From Methylorubrum populi (GTDB lineage: Bacteria > Pseudomonadota > Alphaproteobacteria > Rhizobiales > Beijerinckiaceae), in contig DYYG01000028.1 in assembly GCA_020741775.1 (NCBI GenBank), forward strand, positions 1-64,000: 64,000 bases of DNA, in the 5' to 3' direction. A model generated the notes under the pieces. The model was not told where the DNA came from. It made no database searches and saw only the letters and a list, made by a program, of their open reading frames with translations. The translations under genes were made by a program, and so were the position numbers. Of the stretch, positions 44,637 to 53,233 are shown in pieces. The first letter of the stretch is position 1. Each line of letters opens with the position of its first letter.

Positions 44637-45006
44637 GTCGTCCCCGACCACGTTGAGTCGGAGCCCGTCTCGCAGCTCTTGTCTTGCCGCGCTTGCTGTC
44701 GACGAACCGGCATCCGCTTCGGCGGAGAGCGCTCGAAGTCCGACAGAGTTCATCCGGGGGCTCGCAGCTCCTCAGACCTGTCCGCGCCGCAGCACAGCCT
44801 GCTTGGGCGGAAGCGTCTTCTCACCATCGTCACCGGCCTCCTGAGAAATCTCAAAGATCTGGCCGAGAGCACACGACTAAAAAGACCCAAGCTTCGCAAT
44901 AAATCGGTGGCTGGAGGCCTTCGCGCCTCACAGCCCAATCACGTATGCATTCAATAGATAAACTTATAATTACTTCGAAGATTGCCTATTGATCCCACAT
45001 TTTGCC
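44637..45006. other. Intergenic region, no gene seen
   Basis: 370 bases between the repeat and the promoter of the next small gene. No open frame here has recognisable content. The last 60 bases are AT-rich (around 44940-44985) and could be promoter DNA. Confidence 0.4.
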
Positions 45007-45032
45007 GGAACGCTTTGCAAAGCGCCGTTGTT
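45007..45032 (+). promoter_or_regulatory. Possible EcfG-type (general stress) promoter
   Basis: GGAAC at 45007-45011, 17 bases, then TGTT at 45029-45032, about 36 bases before the ATG at 45069. The sequence just after GGAAC (GCTTTGC) resembles that of the candidate at 44207 (GGTTTGC). The spacer contains a short palindrome GCTTTGCAAAGC. Confidence 0.4.
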
Positions 45033-45068
45033 TTGAGCTCCGTACGAACCACAATTCGGAGGCTTTAC

Positions 45069-45479
45069 ATGTTGAAGCACGCTCGCGTCGCGCTTCTCGC
45101 GACCACCTTCGTCGTCGGCGGTGCGGCCATGGCTCTCGCGCAGTCTTCCTCCACCGTCGGCACCGGAGGCTCGTCTGCCGGCGGCGGCACCAGCTCGTCC
45201 ACCGTCGGCACCGGGGGCTCCTCCGCCGGCTCGGGCAGCGGATCCGGCTCCTCTTCGACCCTGGGCACGGGAGGCTCGTCGGCCGGCGGCGGGACCAGCT
45301 CCTCGTCCGTGGGCACCGGTGGTTCGTCCGCGGGCAAGGGCACCAGCAGTTCGTCGATGGGCACGGGCGGCTCGTCGTCCGGGATGTCCGACGGCGCCGG
45401 CAAGTCGGGCAGCGCCCCTGGCCATGACCGGAGCGGTCCCGGCAATTCCGAGAACGCACCGGGCCACAACAAGCGCTGA
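45069..45479 (+). CDS. Secreted Ser/Gly repeat protein
   Basis: 136-residue protein with a signal peptide (about 1-25, ending AMALAQ) and about five repeats of the form SSSTVGTGGSSAGGG, with small changes (TLGTGG, SVGTGG, SMGTGG). A short basic tail ends in PGHNKR. No folded domain is visible; it is probably an extended, flexible envelope or secreted protein. The start at 45069 has CGGAGG upstream. A candidate stress promoter lies just before it. Two further small secreted proteins follow on the same strand, and the third shares the VGTGG motif. Confidence 0.65.
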   Translation: MLKHARVALLATTFVVGGAAMALAQSSSTVGTGGSSAGGGTSSSTVGTGGSSAGSGSGSGSSSTLGTGGSSAGGGTSSSSVGTGGSSAGKGTSSSSMGTGGSSSGMSDGAGKSGSAPGHDRSGPGNSENAPGHNKR

Positions 45480-45551
45480 GCCCACGGCGGGCCCAGCATC
45501 GGGCGCGGTCCACCGGGGCCGCGCCCATCCCGCATCCGAGGAGACTGGACC

Positions 45552-45932
45552 ATGGCGCGCCTGACCCTGCCGCTTCTCGGCGGCGCCCTCCTGCTCGCCG
45601 GCATCGCCGCGAGCCACGCTCAGACCAGCACGGTCACGACGAGCCCGAACGGAGTCTCGGGCAGCACGACGGTCACAACCGGCCCGAACGGCAAGCCTTG
45701 CAAGGTCGTGCATGCCGATGCCGCGAGGAACACCGGCGCGATGTCGAGTTCGGTGACCGCCGGACCGAACGGCGTCAGCACGTCCACCACAGGTGGCCCC
45801 TCGGTGACCACGAAGTCCGGGAACGGATCGACGAGCAGTTCCGCATCTTCCTCAAGTTCCGGGGACGGCACCGCCATGACGACCACGGGCGATGGCGATT
45901 GCATCGTCACCGTCCCCAAGGACACGAAGTGA
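45552..45932 (+). CDS. Secreted Ser/Thr-rich protein with NGVS repeats
   Basis: 126-residue protein with a signal peptide (about 1-23, ending SHAQ) and a low-complexity mature part rich in Thr, Ser and Gly. The element GPNGVS/SPNGVSGST recurs three times. Two Cys are present (in KPCKVV and GDCIVTV) and could form a disulfide. No known domain was recognised. The start at 45552 follows GGAG. It lies between two repeat proteins of similar style and probably shares their transcript. Confidence 0.62.
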   Translation: MARLTLPLLGGALLLAGIAASHAQTSTVTTSPNGVSGSTTVTTGPNGKPCKVVHADAARNTGAMSSSVTAGPNGVSTSTTGGPSVTTKSGNGSTSSSASSSSSGDGTAMTTTGDGDCIVTVPKDTK

Positions 45933-45939
45933 GGCCGAC

Positions 45940-46374
45940 ATGAAGACACGGTTCATCATCTCCCTCGCCGCCTTCGGGCTCCTCATCGGCTCCCCGCTCG
46001 CGCAGGCCGGGGGCAGCGCCACCGGTGGCACCGCCGGCTCGGCCGCGGCCGGAGGCACCTCCGCCTCGACCGTCGGAACCGGCGGCACCTCGACCGGCGC
46101 GGATGGAAAGACCGGCTCGTCTCTCGCCACCGGGGGCTCCGCCGCCGGCGGCAAGACCATGGATCGCTCGCACGTCAACGAGACCGGCAATGGCGGACTC
46201 AACGGGCAATCGAAGGCGATGGCCCATGACGGCGGCACCTTCTCGAAGTCGCATACCAAGACCAAGGTCCGCGACGGCGAGAGCGTGGAATCTCGCACGA
46301 AGACCATGTCGCACGAGCCCGGCTCCAAGCCGGTGAAATCGACGACCACCACCGGATCGACGACCGGTCAATAG
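45940..46374 (+). CDS. Secreted Gly/Ser/Thr-rich protein
   Basis: 144-residue protein with a signal peptide (about 1-23, ending LAQA). A Gly/Ala/Ser-rich first half includes STVGTGGTSTG and SLATGGSAAGG, and a more basic second half has SHTKTKVRDGESVESRTKTM. The first half echoes the VGTGGSS repeat of the protein at 45069. No domain was recognised. It starts 7 bases after the previous stop, so the two are in one operon. A shared envelope or stress role is a guess from context. Confidence 0.62.
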   Translation: MKTRFIISLAAFGLLIGSPLAQAGGSATGGTAGSAAAGGTSASTVGTGGTSTGADGKTGSSLATGGSAAGGKTMDRSHVNETGNGGLNGQSKAMAHDGGTFSKSHTKTKVRDGESVESRTKTMSHEPGSKPVKSTTTTGSTTGQ

Positions 46375-46507
46375 GGACGGCGCCGCAGATCGCCTGGCCA
46401 GTGCGGCGTGACGAGGCGGACGCTGTCCCGGCGCCGGGTCGCCCGAGCGGGGGCGGCCCGATGCCCAAAACCCGGGCGCAGATCGCCCACGGCCTCGAGA
46501 TCCTGGC

Positions 46508-46975
46508 TCACGCGTCCGAGGGATGGCCGGCGCTGGCCTCGAACGACATCTGACGTCGCTTCCCCCCATCGGGCACGAAGCGGAACAGAACCATCCCGAC
46601 GACCATGGCCGCGACGAAGATCGCGGCCTGCACCGGAGCGACGGTGAGCAGGGTCAGGGCCGGGCCGGGGCAGAGGCCGGCCAAGCCCCAGCCGATTCCG
46701 AACAGGGCGGCACCCGCGAGCAGGCGGGCGTCGAGGTCGCGCCGGGTCGGGATCTCCAGCCGCTCCGCGAAGACGGGCCGGCCCCGGCGCCGCGCGAGGA
46801 CATAGCCCGCCGCCGACACGGCGACGGCGCCGGCCATGACGAAGGCGAGACTCGGATCCCACCGGCCGGCAATGTCGAGGAAGGCGAGAACCTTGGCGGG
46901 ATTGGCCATGCCGGAGACGAGGAGGCCGCATCCGAACAGCAGGCCGATGGCGAAGGCCGAGACGATCCGAGCCAT
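46508..46975 (-). CDS. YeeE/YedE-related membrane protein (DUF6691 type)
   Basis: 155-residue integral membrane protein with about four segments. FGCGLLVSGMANPAKVLAFLDIAGRWDPSLAF, read as its separate pieces GCGLLVSGM and NPAKVLAFLD, is the typical DUF6691 start, and WGLAGLCPGPAL carries the conserved Cys of YeeE/YedE proteins. YeeE moves thiosulfate across the membrane in other bacteria, so sulfur-compound transport is likely. Together with the partner gene 3 bases upstream it forms a split YeeE-type transporter. Confidence 0.82.
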   Translation of the reverse strand: MARIVSAFAIGLLFGCGLLVSGMANPAKVLAFLDIAGRWDPSLAFVMAGAVAVSAAGYVLARRRGRPVFAERLEIPTRRDLDARLLAGAALFGIGWGLAGLCPGPALTLLTVAPVQAAIFVAAMVVGMVLFRFVPDGGKRRQMSFEASAGHPSDA

Positions 46976-46978
46976 GGT

Positions 46979-47404
46979 TCAGGCTCCGGCAAGGTGGCGG
47001 ATGAGGAAGACCGTGAGGATGGCGACGGCCATGAAGGTGCCGGTCGCCACCAGGGACCGGGGCGATCCCCGGCCGATGCCGCAGACACCGTGGCCGCTGG
47101 TGCAGCCGGCTCCGAGCCGCGCGCCGAAGCCGACGAGCAATCCCGCGAGGACGAGCAGGGGGGCCGAGGCGCCGAGGCTCACCGGGGGCAGGCGGCCGCC
47201 GAGGCCGGCATAGGCGAGCGGCGCCAGGATGAGGCCGGCCAGGAAGGCGACGCGCCAGCCCGTCTCGCGGGAGGGGGATGCGAGCAGCCCGCCGAGAATG
47301 CCGCTGATGCCGGCGATGCGCCCGTTGAGCAGCAGCAGCAGCGCGGCCGAGGCACCGATCATGAGGCCGCCGAGCAGGGCGGAGAGGGGTGTGACATCGT
47401 CCAT
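46979..47404 (-). CDS. YeeE/YedE family membrane protein
   Basis: 141-residue membrane protein with about four hydrophobic segments and the conserved [20 protein letters not shown] split as [10 protein letters not shown] followed by RGSPRS, the hallmark of the YeeE/YedE (SulP-unrelated) thiosulfate transport family. It is the first of the two-gene unit. The start at 47404 gives a natural N-terminus before the first helix; the frame is open from 47491. The sulfide regulator and dioxygenase genes that often neighbour such pairs are not seen here. Confidence 0.83.
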   Translation of the reverse strand: MDDVTPLSALLGGLMIGASAALLLLLNGRIAGISGILGGLLASPSRETGWRVAFLAGLILAPLAYAGLGGRLPPVSLGASAPLLVLAGLLVGFGARLGAGCTSGHGVCGIGRGSPRSLVATGTFMAVAILTVFLIRHLAGA

Positions 47405-47581
47405 GGCAGGCACTCCGGGACGCAGGTTCGGGGCGACCGCCCCCGGCGGGAACACGGGGCGGACTCGGTCGTCGCGAACGCGGCCTTGCATGTGTTAAAA
47501 CATGAGGGCGGCGGTCGCGAGGAGCGAGGACAGACGCGACCCCGGGTCGATAAATCCGGGGGTCTCTTCGGAACGAGGCCC

Positions 47582-47688
47582 TGGAGCATTGTCCGCGGAA
47601 CGGGTTGCCGGTTTCGCGAGAGACAATGCGGCACGATCAAGTCGCGAGAGAATCTTCGCGATCCGAGGATCATGGAAAAGTGCTCTAG
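47582..47688 (+). repeat. Dispersed repeat with inverted ends, family A, copy 2
   Basis: 107 bases starting TGGAGCATTGTCCGCGG and ending CATGGAAAAGTGCTCTAG. The two ends are imperfect inverted repeats. The last bases provide the TAG stop codon of the minus-strand SDR gene. The core GCGAGAGACAATGCGGCACG matches the other copies. Confidence 0.75.
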
Positions 47689-48428
47689 CCCCGCCCGACG
47701 AAGGGCATGCTGGTCGCCATCACTGTCATGAACAGGACATTGGCGGAGAGCGGCAGACCGGCCATGTAGAGCACGGCCTCGGCGACGTGTTTCGCGTCCA
47801 TGTAGGGCTCGGGGCGGATCGCGCCGTCAGCCTGCCGCGCCCCCTGCCCGAAGGTGCGGGTCATCTCGGTCTCGGCATTGCCGACATCGATCTGCCCACA
47901 GGCGATGTCGAACGGGCGTCCATCGAGGGCGGTCGCGCGGGTGAGGCCGGTGATGGCGTGTTTGGTGGCGCTGTAGGGCGCCGACATCGGCCGCGGCGCG
48001 TGGGCCGCAATGGAGCCGTTGTTGATGATGCGGCCGCCCCGCGGCTCCTGCGCGCGCATCATCCGGAAGGCGGCGCGGGTGCAAAGGAAGGCGCCGGTGA
48101 GATTGACGTTGACGCTGGCCAGCCAATCCTCGACCGCGACCTCGTCCACCGTGGCGGCGGGGGTGAAGATCCCGGCATTGTTGAACAGCAGGTCGAGCCG
48201 TCCGAACCGTTCGGCGACGCGTGCGAACAGCCGCTCGACGGCCTGCGCATCGGAGATGTCGGTCGGCACGCTCACCGCCTCACCCGGCATCTCGGCGGCA
48301 ACGCGCTCCAGCACCTCTCCCCGCCGACCGGCCAGAACCAGCCGCCACCCGGCCTCCGCCAGGCCGAGCGCCACCGCCCGCCCGATGCCGGATCCTGCCC
48401 CTGTCACCACCGCGACCCGTTCACCCAT
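47685..48428 (-). CDS. Short-chain dehydrogenase/reductase
   Basis: 247-residue classical SDR. The cofactor loop is TGAGSGIG and the adenine-side segment is FNNAG. The catalytic Ser is in [12 protein letters not shown], and Tyr/Lys are in YSATK. It binds NAD(P) and oxidises or reduces an unknown alcohol/ketone. The stop codon lies within repeat A copy 2, so the last residues (TSMPFVGRG) might differ from close relatives without the repeat. It stands alone between the repeat and tRNA-Gln. Confidence 0.85.
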   Translation of the reverse strand: MGERVAVVTGAGSGIGRAVALGLAEAGWRLVLAGRRGEVLERVAAEMPGEAVSVPTDISDAQAVERLFARVAERFGRLDLLFNNAGIFTPAATVDEVAVEDWLASVNVNLTGAFLCTRAAFRMMRAQEPRGGRIINNGSIAAHAPRPMSAPYSATKHAITGLTRATALDGRPFDIACGQIDVGNAETEMTRTFGQGARQADGAIRPEPYMDAKHVAEAVLYMAGLPLSANVLFMTVMATSMPFVGRG

Positions 48429-48621
48429 CGCCCGTTCGCCTTCCCACGCCCCCGCGCTCCGGACCAGATTAGCCGATCCGCAGCCCCAAGGCAGGACCGC
48501 GCGACCGCTTCGGCATCAGGCCCGGTTTTCCGCCCCGGCCCATCGCGCGACGCCAGGCCGACCACCAACCCGGTTGCCAGCCCCGCCCGGCCCGTCTAGA
48601 GAACCGTCGGCGTGGAGCCGA

Positions 48622-48696
<75 letters not shown>

Positions 48697-48869
48697 AACG
48701 CCTTTGATTCTTAGCCGACCGGTGATTCTCCGGCTGTTTTCGGACCCGCCCGGGCCGACCGCTCCGTCCAGGTCCACTTGGGAGGTCCACAGGTCTGAGC
48801 GGCAAGGATCTCTGCTTCGCCTCGTCCCCCATGGCACAGGCCATCTGCTTCGCGACGGCCCATTGCGAG

Positions 48870-49068
48870 ATCCCCAGTTCAGCAGGACGATGCGGTGGGT
48901 CCGGTCCGGCAGAGCGGCGATGGCGTCCTCGGCCGAACGAAGGTCCTCACGCGCTGAAACGATGTCGAATGGTATCGGCGGAGCATATTGCTCCGGGAGC
49001 AGACCGGCGATGAAGCGCTCGCGCCGCGCGACCGCTCGATCCTGGTCTATCGCGTGCGTGAGGAGCAT
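48870..49068 (-). pseudogene. Possible remnant of an ECF sigma factor
   Basis: The frame reads HAIDQDRAVARRERFIAG and later AEDAIAALPDRTHRIVLL. These two pieces resemble the end of region 2 (NLAID...RRRER) and the start of region 4 (ALPxRTRxVFLL) of FecI-type sigma factors, with a plausible spacing. Downstream the frame loses similarity, and there is no helix-turn-helix; upstream, another frame has LTRRLIEG. I read it as a broken gene. No FecR or TonB receptor gene is beside it. Confidence 0.35.
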
Positions 49069-49470
49069 CGGGTCCTTCGATCAATCTGCGCGTGAGCCTC
49101 GCACGCTCGCCGGCAGACGGAACCGCACACTTCCGGGCCTGAGCGGTCATCTGACGGCGTGCTGCGGGTCAGATGCGCTCAGACGCAACAGGCATCTGAA
49201 AAGAACCATTGAACTCAAGAAACCCCTTTGCGACGGCAGTGAATTAGACCGCTTCCAAGGCAATCGACTCAAGGGGCGCGAGTTAATCGCGAGCGAGGAC
49301 GTCAGGGGTTGTTTTCCCTGCACTGTCGCGACAGCGGTCGTCATGGACGCTCCCTTGGATTTGGCACGACGCCACTGAACGGCAGCCGCTTTGACCGGGG
49401 CGACGGGGACGGATATCCAAATCGTCGGACCTGGGCGCTCGACGTGGTCCCGGCCGGTTCACGCTCCGCC
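49069..49470. other. Region upstream of the LysR gene, no gene seen
   Basis: 402 bases without recognisable coding content. It contains a perfect 12-base palindrome CTGTCGCGACAG at 49323-49334 and a somewhat AT-richer patch near 49195-49245. The LysR promoter should be here. The open frame from 49309 in the LysR frame lacks LysR features before 49471. Confidence 0.4.
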
Positions 49471-50454
49471 ATGACGTCATCGATATCCGGCGACCACGTG
49501 CCTCCACCCGACGACCCTTGGCGATCGCGCAGCCCACCCCTTTCGACGCTCAGGCTGTTCGATGCGGCCGGCCGCCATCTCAGTTTCGCCCGAGCTGCGT
49601 CCGAGCTGAACCTCACGCCGAGCGCCGTGAGTCATGGGATCGTCGGCCTTGAGAAGGCGCTGGGCGTCAAGCTCTTCATCCGGGAGCCGGGCCGGATCGC
49701 GCTGACCCGCGAGGGCGCGGACTACCTCACCTACGTGTCCGAGGCGCTGTCCCTCATCCATATCGGAACCCGGCGCCTGCCATCGCCGCGTTCCGGCAGG
49801 ACCCTCGCCATCAGCTGCGCCCCCACCTTCGCGTCGCGGTGGTTGCTCCCCCGGCTCCCCACCTTCCGCGCGCGCCATCCGCAGATTGCGATCCGGATCG
49901 ACACCTCGCATCGGCATGTCGGGTTTCCGATCGACGGCTTCGACCTCGCCATCCGCATGAGCCGGATTCCAGCTTCGATGCCGCACGGGATCCGCCTCTT
50001 CGACGATTGGCTGATTCCTGTCTGCAGCCCCGCCTATCGGGACACCCTCACCGGGCGCGATGGCGGCGTCGATCTTACGCGCGCCACGCTGCTCCATGTC
50101 ACGTCCGTCACGGAGGACTGGCAGGCTTGGTTCGACGCTACGGACGCGCGTGATGCCCAATCGGGTGACACCCTGCATGTCGATACGTTCGGACTGTCGC
50201 TCGAAGCCGCCGCGTCAGGTCTTGGCATCGCCCTCGGCCGGCGATCGCTGATGGATCGCGAGCTCCAGGACCGCACCCTCGTCGTCATCGGGCGCGCCGT
50301 CCCGGCCGCGACGTCCCACTGGCTCGTCGGCTCCGAGAGAGGTGACGATCATCAGGATTTCGGTCGTTTCCGCGATTGGCTGCTCACGGAGGCAGCCCGC
50401 TTCGCGGACGAACAGAAGCAACGCTTCCCTCTCCCGTCCTTCGGCCAGGACTGA
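49471..50454 (+). CDS. LysR-family transcriptional regulator (GcvA-like)
   Basis: 327-residue regulator. The N-terminal winged helix-turn-helix is in LRLFDAAGRHLSFARAASELN and LTPSAVSHGIVGLEKALG, which together match GcvA/AmpR-type LysR proteins. The effector domain follows, with SCAPTFASRWLLPRLPTF and LSLEAAASGLGIALG. The start ATG at 49471 gives about 40 residues before the HTH; a start further on is possible. It precedes an MFS transporter and a hydrolase on the same strand and may regulate them. The effector is unknown. Confidence 0.87.
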   Translation: MTSSISGDHVPPPDDPWRSRSPPLSTLRLFDAAGRHLSFARAASELNLTPSAVSHGIVGLEKALGVKLFIREPGRIALTREGADYLTYVSEALSLIHIGTRRLPSPRSGRTLAISCAPTFASRWLLPRLPTFRARHPQIAIRIDTSHRHVGFPIDGFDLAIRMSRIPASMPHGIRLFDDWLIPVCSPAYRDTLTGRDGGVDLTRATLLHVTSVTEDWQAWFDATDARDAQSGDTLHVDTFGLSLEAAASGLGIALGRRSLMDRELQDRTLVVIGRAVPAATSHWLVGSERGDDHQDFGRFRDWLLTEAARFADEQKQRFPLPSFGQD

Positions 50455-50579
50455 ACGCCCTGCGGGCGCGCCGTCACGCGACATTCTCGCGCCCGTGAGC
50501 GCGGCTCACCGCCCGGAGAGATCTTCTCGTTTGCCGCCCCGGCCTCCGCCTGCGACCGTCGCGTGGAAGGAGACGGCAG

Positions 50580-51827
50580 ATGGGAACGAGTGGGGACGCG
50601 CGGGGCTCAGGGGGAAGCGGGATGCGCGCAGCGTTCGCGGTGGCCGCAGCGGGGCTGGTCCTGAGCGGCGCGATGGGGATCCGGCAGACCTTCGGGCTGT
50701 TCCTCGGGCCCTTCTCCCTGGAGACCGGCATCCCAGTGGCGACGACCGCCCTCGCCATCGCCCTGCACAACCTCGTCTGGGGCTTTGCGCAGCCCTTCGC
50801 AGGCGCGGCGGCCGACCGCTACGGGGCCGCTCCGGTCATCGTGTTCGGCGCCCTGGTCTACGCGGGCGGCTTGGCGCTGACCGCGCTCGTGCCGACGGCG
50901 TCGGCGCTGATGGTCGGAATGGGGCTGATGGTCGGCATCGGGATCAGTTGCACCAGCTTCGGCGTCGTCCTGCCCGCGGTCGGTCGTGCCTCCGCCCCGG
51001 AGCGGCGCAGCGCGGCCTTGGGCCTCGCGAGTGCCGGCGGCTCGCTGGGCCAGGTCCTGCTCGTGCCGTTCGCGCAATCGATCAGCTCGCTCGCCGGCAT
51101 GAGCGTGGCGCTCCTCGCCCTCGCTGGGATCATCTTGACGGTCGCGCCCCTCGGCCTCTGGCTCGATCGCGCATCCCGAAGCTCGACCATCGCGGATCGG
51201 ACGGCATCCGGCGCCCTGTCCGATGCGATCGAGCAGGCCTGGCGGAACCCAGGCTATCGCCTGCTCACGCTCGGCTTCTTCACCTGCGGCTTCCAGCTCG
51301 CCTTCATCGCGACGCATCTTCCGGGATACCTTTCCCTCTGCCACATGCCGGTCGGCCTCAGCGCCACGGCCCTGGCCCTGATCGGCCTATTCAACATGGT
51401 CGGCAGCTGGGGCTGCGGCTGGCTCGGCGGCCGCTTCCGGCCGCAGCATGTGCTCGGCTGGCTCTACGTGGTCCGGGGCACCGCGATCGGCCTCTTCGTC
51501 GCCGCGCCGAAATCAGAAGCCGTCGTCGTCGCGTTCGCCGCGATCATGGGGCTGACTTGGCTCGGCACGGTGCCGCTGACCAGCGGGCTCGTGGCACGGG
51601 TCTTCGGCGTCCGTCACCTCGGGACGCTGTTCGGCATCGTCTTCCTGAGCCACCAGGTCGGATCGTTCCTCGGAGCGTGGCTCGGGGGCGTGATCCTGGA
51701 TGTCGCCGGCTCCTACGATCCGGTCTGGCTCGCCACCGCCCTCGCGGGCTTCGTCGCGGCGCTGCTCCACTTCCCGATCGATGACCGACCGGTTCTCGCC
51801 AGCGCGCCGCTCGCGGAGCGGGCCTGA
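50580..51827 (+). CDS. MFS transporter
   Basis: 415-residue major-facilitator protein with about 12 membrane segments. The N-terminus has GAMGIRQTFGLFLGP, and the loop after helix 2 has AGAAADRYGAAPV, the usual MFS A-motif region. It resembles the monocarboxylate/oxalate-formate-like MFS group. The start at 50580 has AAGGAG upstream. Its stop overlaps the alpha/beta-hydrolase start by one base, so the two are coupled. The substrate is unknown. Confidence 0.85.
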   Translation: MGTSGDARGSGGSGMRAAFAVAAAGLVLSGAMGIRQTFGLFLGPFSLETGIPVATTALAIALHNLVWGFAQPFAGAAADRYGAAPVIVFGALVYAGGLALTALVPTASALMVGMGLMVGIGISCTSFGVVLPAVGRASAPERRSAALGLASAGGSLGQVLLVPFAQSISSLAGMSVALLALAGIILTVAPLGLWLDRASRSSTIADRTASGALSDAIEQAWRNPGYRLLTLGFFTCGFQLAFIATHLPGYLSLCHMPVGLSATALALIGLFNMVGSWGCGWLGGRFRPQHVLGWLYVVRGTAIGLFVAAPKSEAVVVAFAAIMGLTWLGTVPLTSGLVARVFGVRHLGTLFGIVFLSHQVGSFLGAWLGGVILDVAGSYDPVWLATALAGFVAALLHFPIDDRPVLASAPLAERA

Positions 51828-52921
51828 TGCGCACCGTTGTCGAGACGGCCCGCCAAGCCGGCGCTGCCCTGCCGGAGCCGGTGACGATCACCTGCCGCGA
51901 CGGGTACCGGCTGCACGGTCATCTTTGGTACCCCGAGTACGGGCAGGGGCGCGGGCAAGAGCCGATCCACGGCACGGTCATCGTCAATCCGGCAACGGGG
52001 GTGCTCGGGCGCTACTACCATGCCTACGCGCAGTTCCTGGCCCGTCACGGCTTCGCGGTGCTGACCTACGATTATCGGGGGATCGGCTTATCTCGGCCAC
52101 CCGCCCTCCGCCGCTGCGGCGTCCGGTGGCGGGACTGGGGAGAGCGCGACTTCGATGCCGCCCTGCGCTGGGTGCGCCGGCGTGATGCGGGGCCGATCAG
52201 CGTGGTCGGCCACAGCATCGGCGGTTTCCTGCCGGGCTTCGCGGAGACGGCTCCCCTCGTGGATCGCATCCTGACGGTCGGCGCGCAATTCGCCTATCGC
52301 AAGGACTACGCCCCGGGACAGCGGCTGCGCATGACCGCGAAATGGCATCTCGCCATGCCATTTCTGACGGCCGTCACGGGCTATTTCCCCGGTCGCCGCC
52401 TGGGTTGGCTGGAGGACCTCCCGGCCGGTGTCGCCTACGAGTGGAGCTTTCGCCGCGCCGACATGGCGGCGAGTTACCCGGAAGCGGATCGTGCGGGGAT
52501 CCTCGCCCGCTTCGCCGCCGTGACGGCGCCGATCCTCGCCGTCGGGACAACGGACGATGCATTCGGAACCCCGGCCGCGATCCGGCGGGGCTTGAGCTAC
52601 TACACGGCGAGCCAACGCATCCAGGTCCAGTTGCATCCGGACGCTCTGGGCGTCTCGGCGGCCGGCCATTTCGGCCTGTTCCATGCCCGCCGGAGCGGCT
52701 CATTCTGGCCTGCCACGCTGAGTTGGCTGCGCGATGGGCGAAATCCCTGGCCGCAGGCGGTCATCGACATGGAGGGGATCGGAAGCATTCCGCAGCACCG
52801 GATGCAAACAGATGAGCAACACCAATCGCTCTGGCGACAACGACATCCCGGCCTCGGTTCATGGCGACTTGGCTTATGTGAGCGGCCAGTTCCCTCGCCG
52901 AGGCGAAGACCCTCGCGATAG
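51827..52921 (+). CDS. Alpha/beta hydrolase
   Basis: Up to 364 residues. It has a serine hydrolase fold: LTYDYRGIGLS (oxyanion-side loop), the nucleophile elbow VVGHSIGG, the acid in AVGTTDDAFGT and the His probably in AAGHFGLF. Good family-like sequence ends near WLRDGRNPWP (about residue 310). The remaining 50 residues look like readthrough into a decayed downstream gene, so an original stop may have been lost. Hydrolysis of an ester or amide taken up by the MFS partner is possible. Confidence 0.8.
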   Translation: MRTVVETARQAGAALPEPVTITCRDGYRLHGHLWYPEYGQGRGQEPIHGTVIVNPATGVLGRYYHAYAQFLARHGFAVLTYDYRGIGLSRPPALRRCGVRWRDWGERDFDAALRWVRRRDAGPISVVGHSIGGFLPGFAETAPLVDRILTVGAQFAYRKDYAPGQRLRMTAKWHLAMPFLTAVTGYFPGRRLGWLEDLPAGVAYEWSFRRADMAASYPEADRAGILARFAAVTAPILAVGTTDDAFGTPAAIRRGLSYYTASQRIQVQLHPDALGVSAAGHFGLFHARRSGSFWPATLSWLRDGRNPWPQAVIDMEGIGSIPQHRMQTDEQHQSLWRQRHPGLGSWRLGLCERPVPSPRRRPSR

Positions 52922-52940
52922 AGGCAAGGTGGGAGACGAG
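52812..52940 (+). pseudogene. Possible RidA-family remnant
   Basis: In a frame different from the hydrolase, the ATG at 52812 begins a stretch with ASVHGDLAYVSGQ and GKVGDEV, both common near the start of RidA/YjgF imine deaminases. After about 45 codons the similarity stops and the rest of a RidA domain is missing. The interval to 53233 has no other recognisable gene. This is a weak call; it would explain the odd C-terminus of the overlapping hydrolase. Confidence 0.3.
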
Positions 52941-53233
52941 GTCACGATCCGGCCGCGCCCCCTGTCTCGCCGCAGCCGAAACCGCCGGATCTTTTTGCGG
53001 ATTTCCTGCCCTCACCCAGTTTCTTCGCGGACGGCGCCCGGGCCTGTTCCAGCTCGGCCCTCTGGGCGAGGACGCATTCCCGGCGAAGCTGTAAGCGCAG
53101 ATGTATCGCCGGGCGGCAGATGCCGGTGCGATGCACCTCCATTCCGACGCCGAGACCGAGCGCGATATGGCTCCGGTGCGGGAAACCCGCACCGGCCCTC
53201 ATCAAGCCTCGAAGAGCCTTTGAAGGAGCGGCT

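Noticed and set aside
46523..47731. 402-codon plus-strand open frame rich in Gly, Glu and Arg
   Set aside because: It runs antisense to the YeeE/YedE pair, which have clear membrane segments and conserved Cys motifs.
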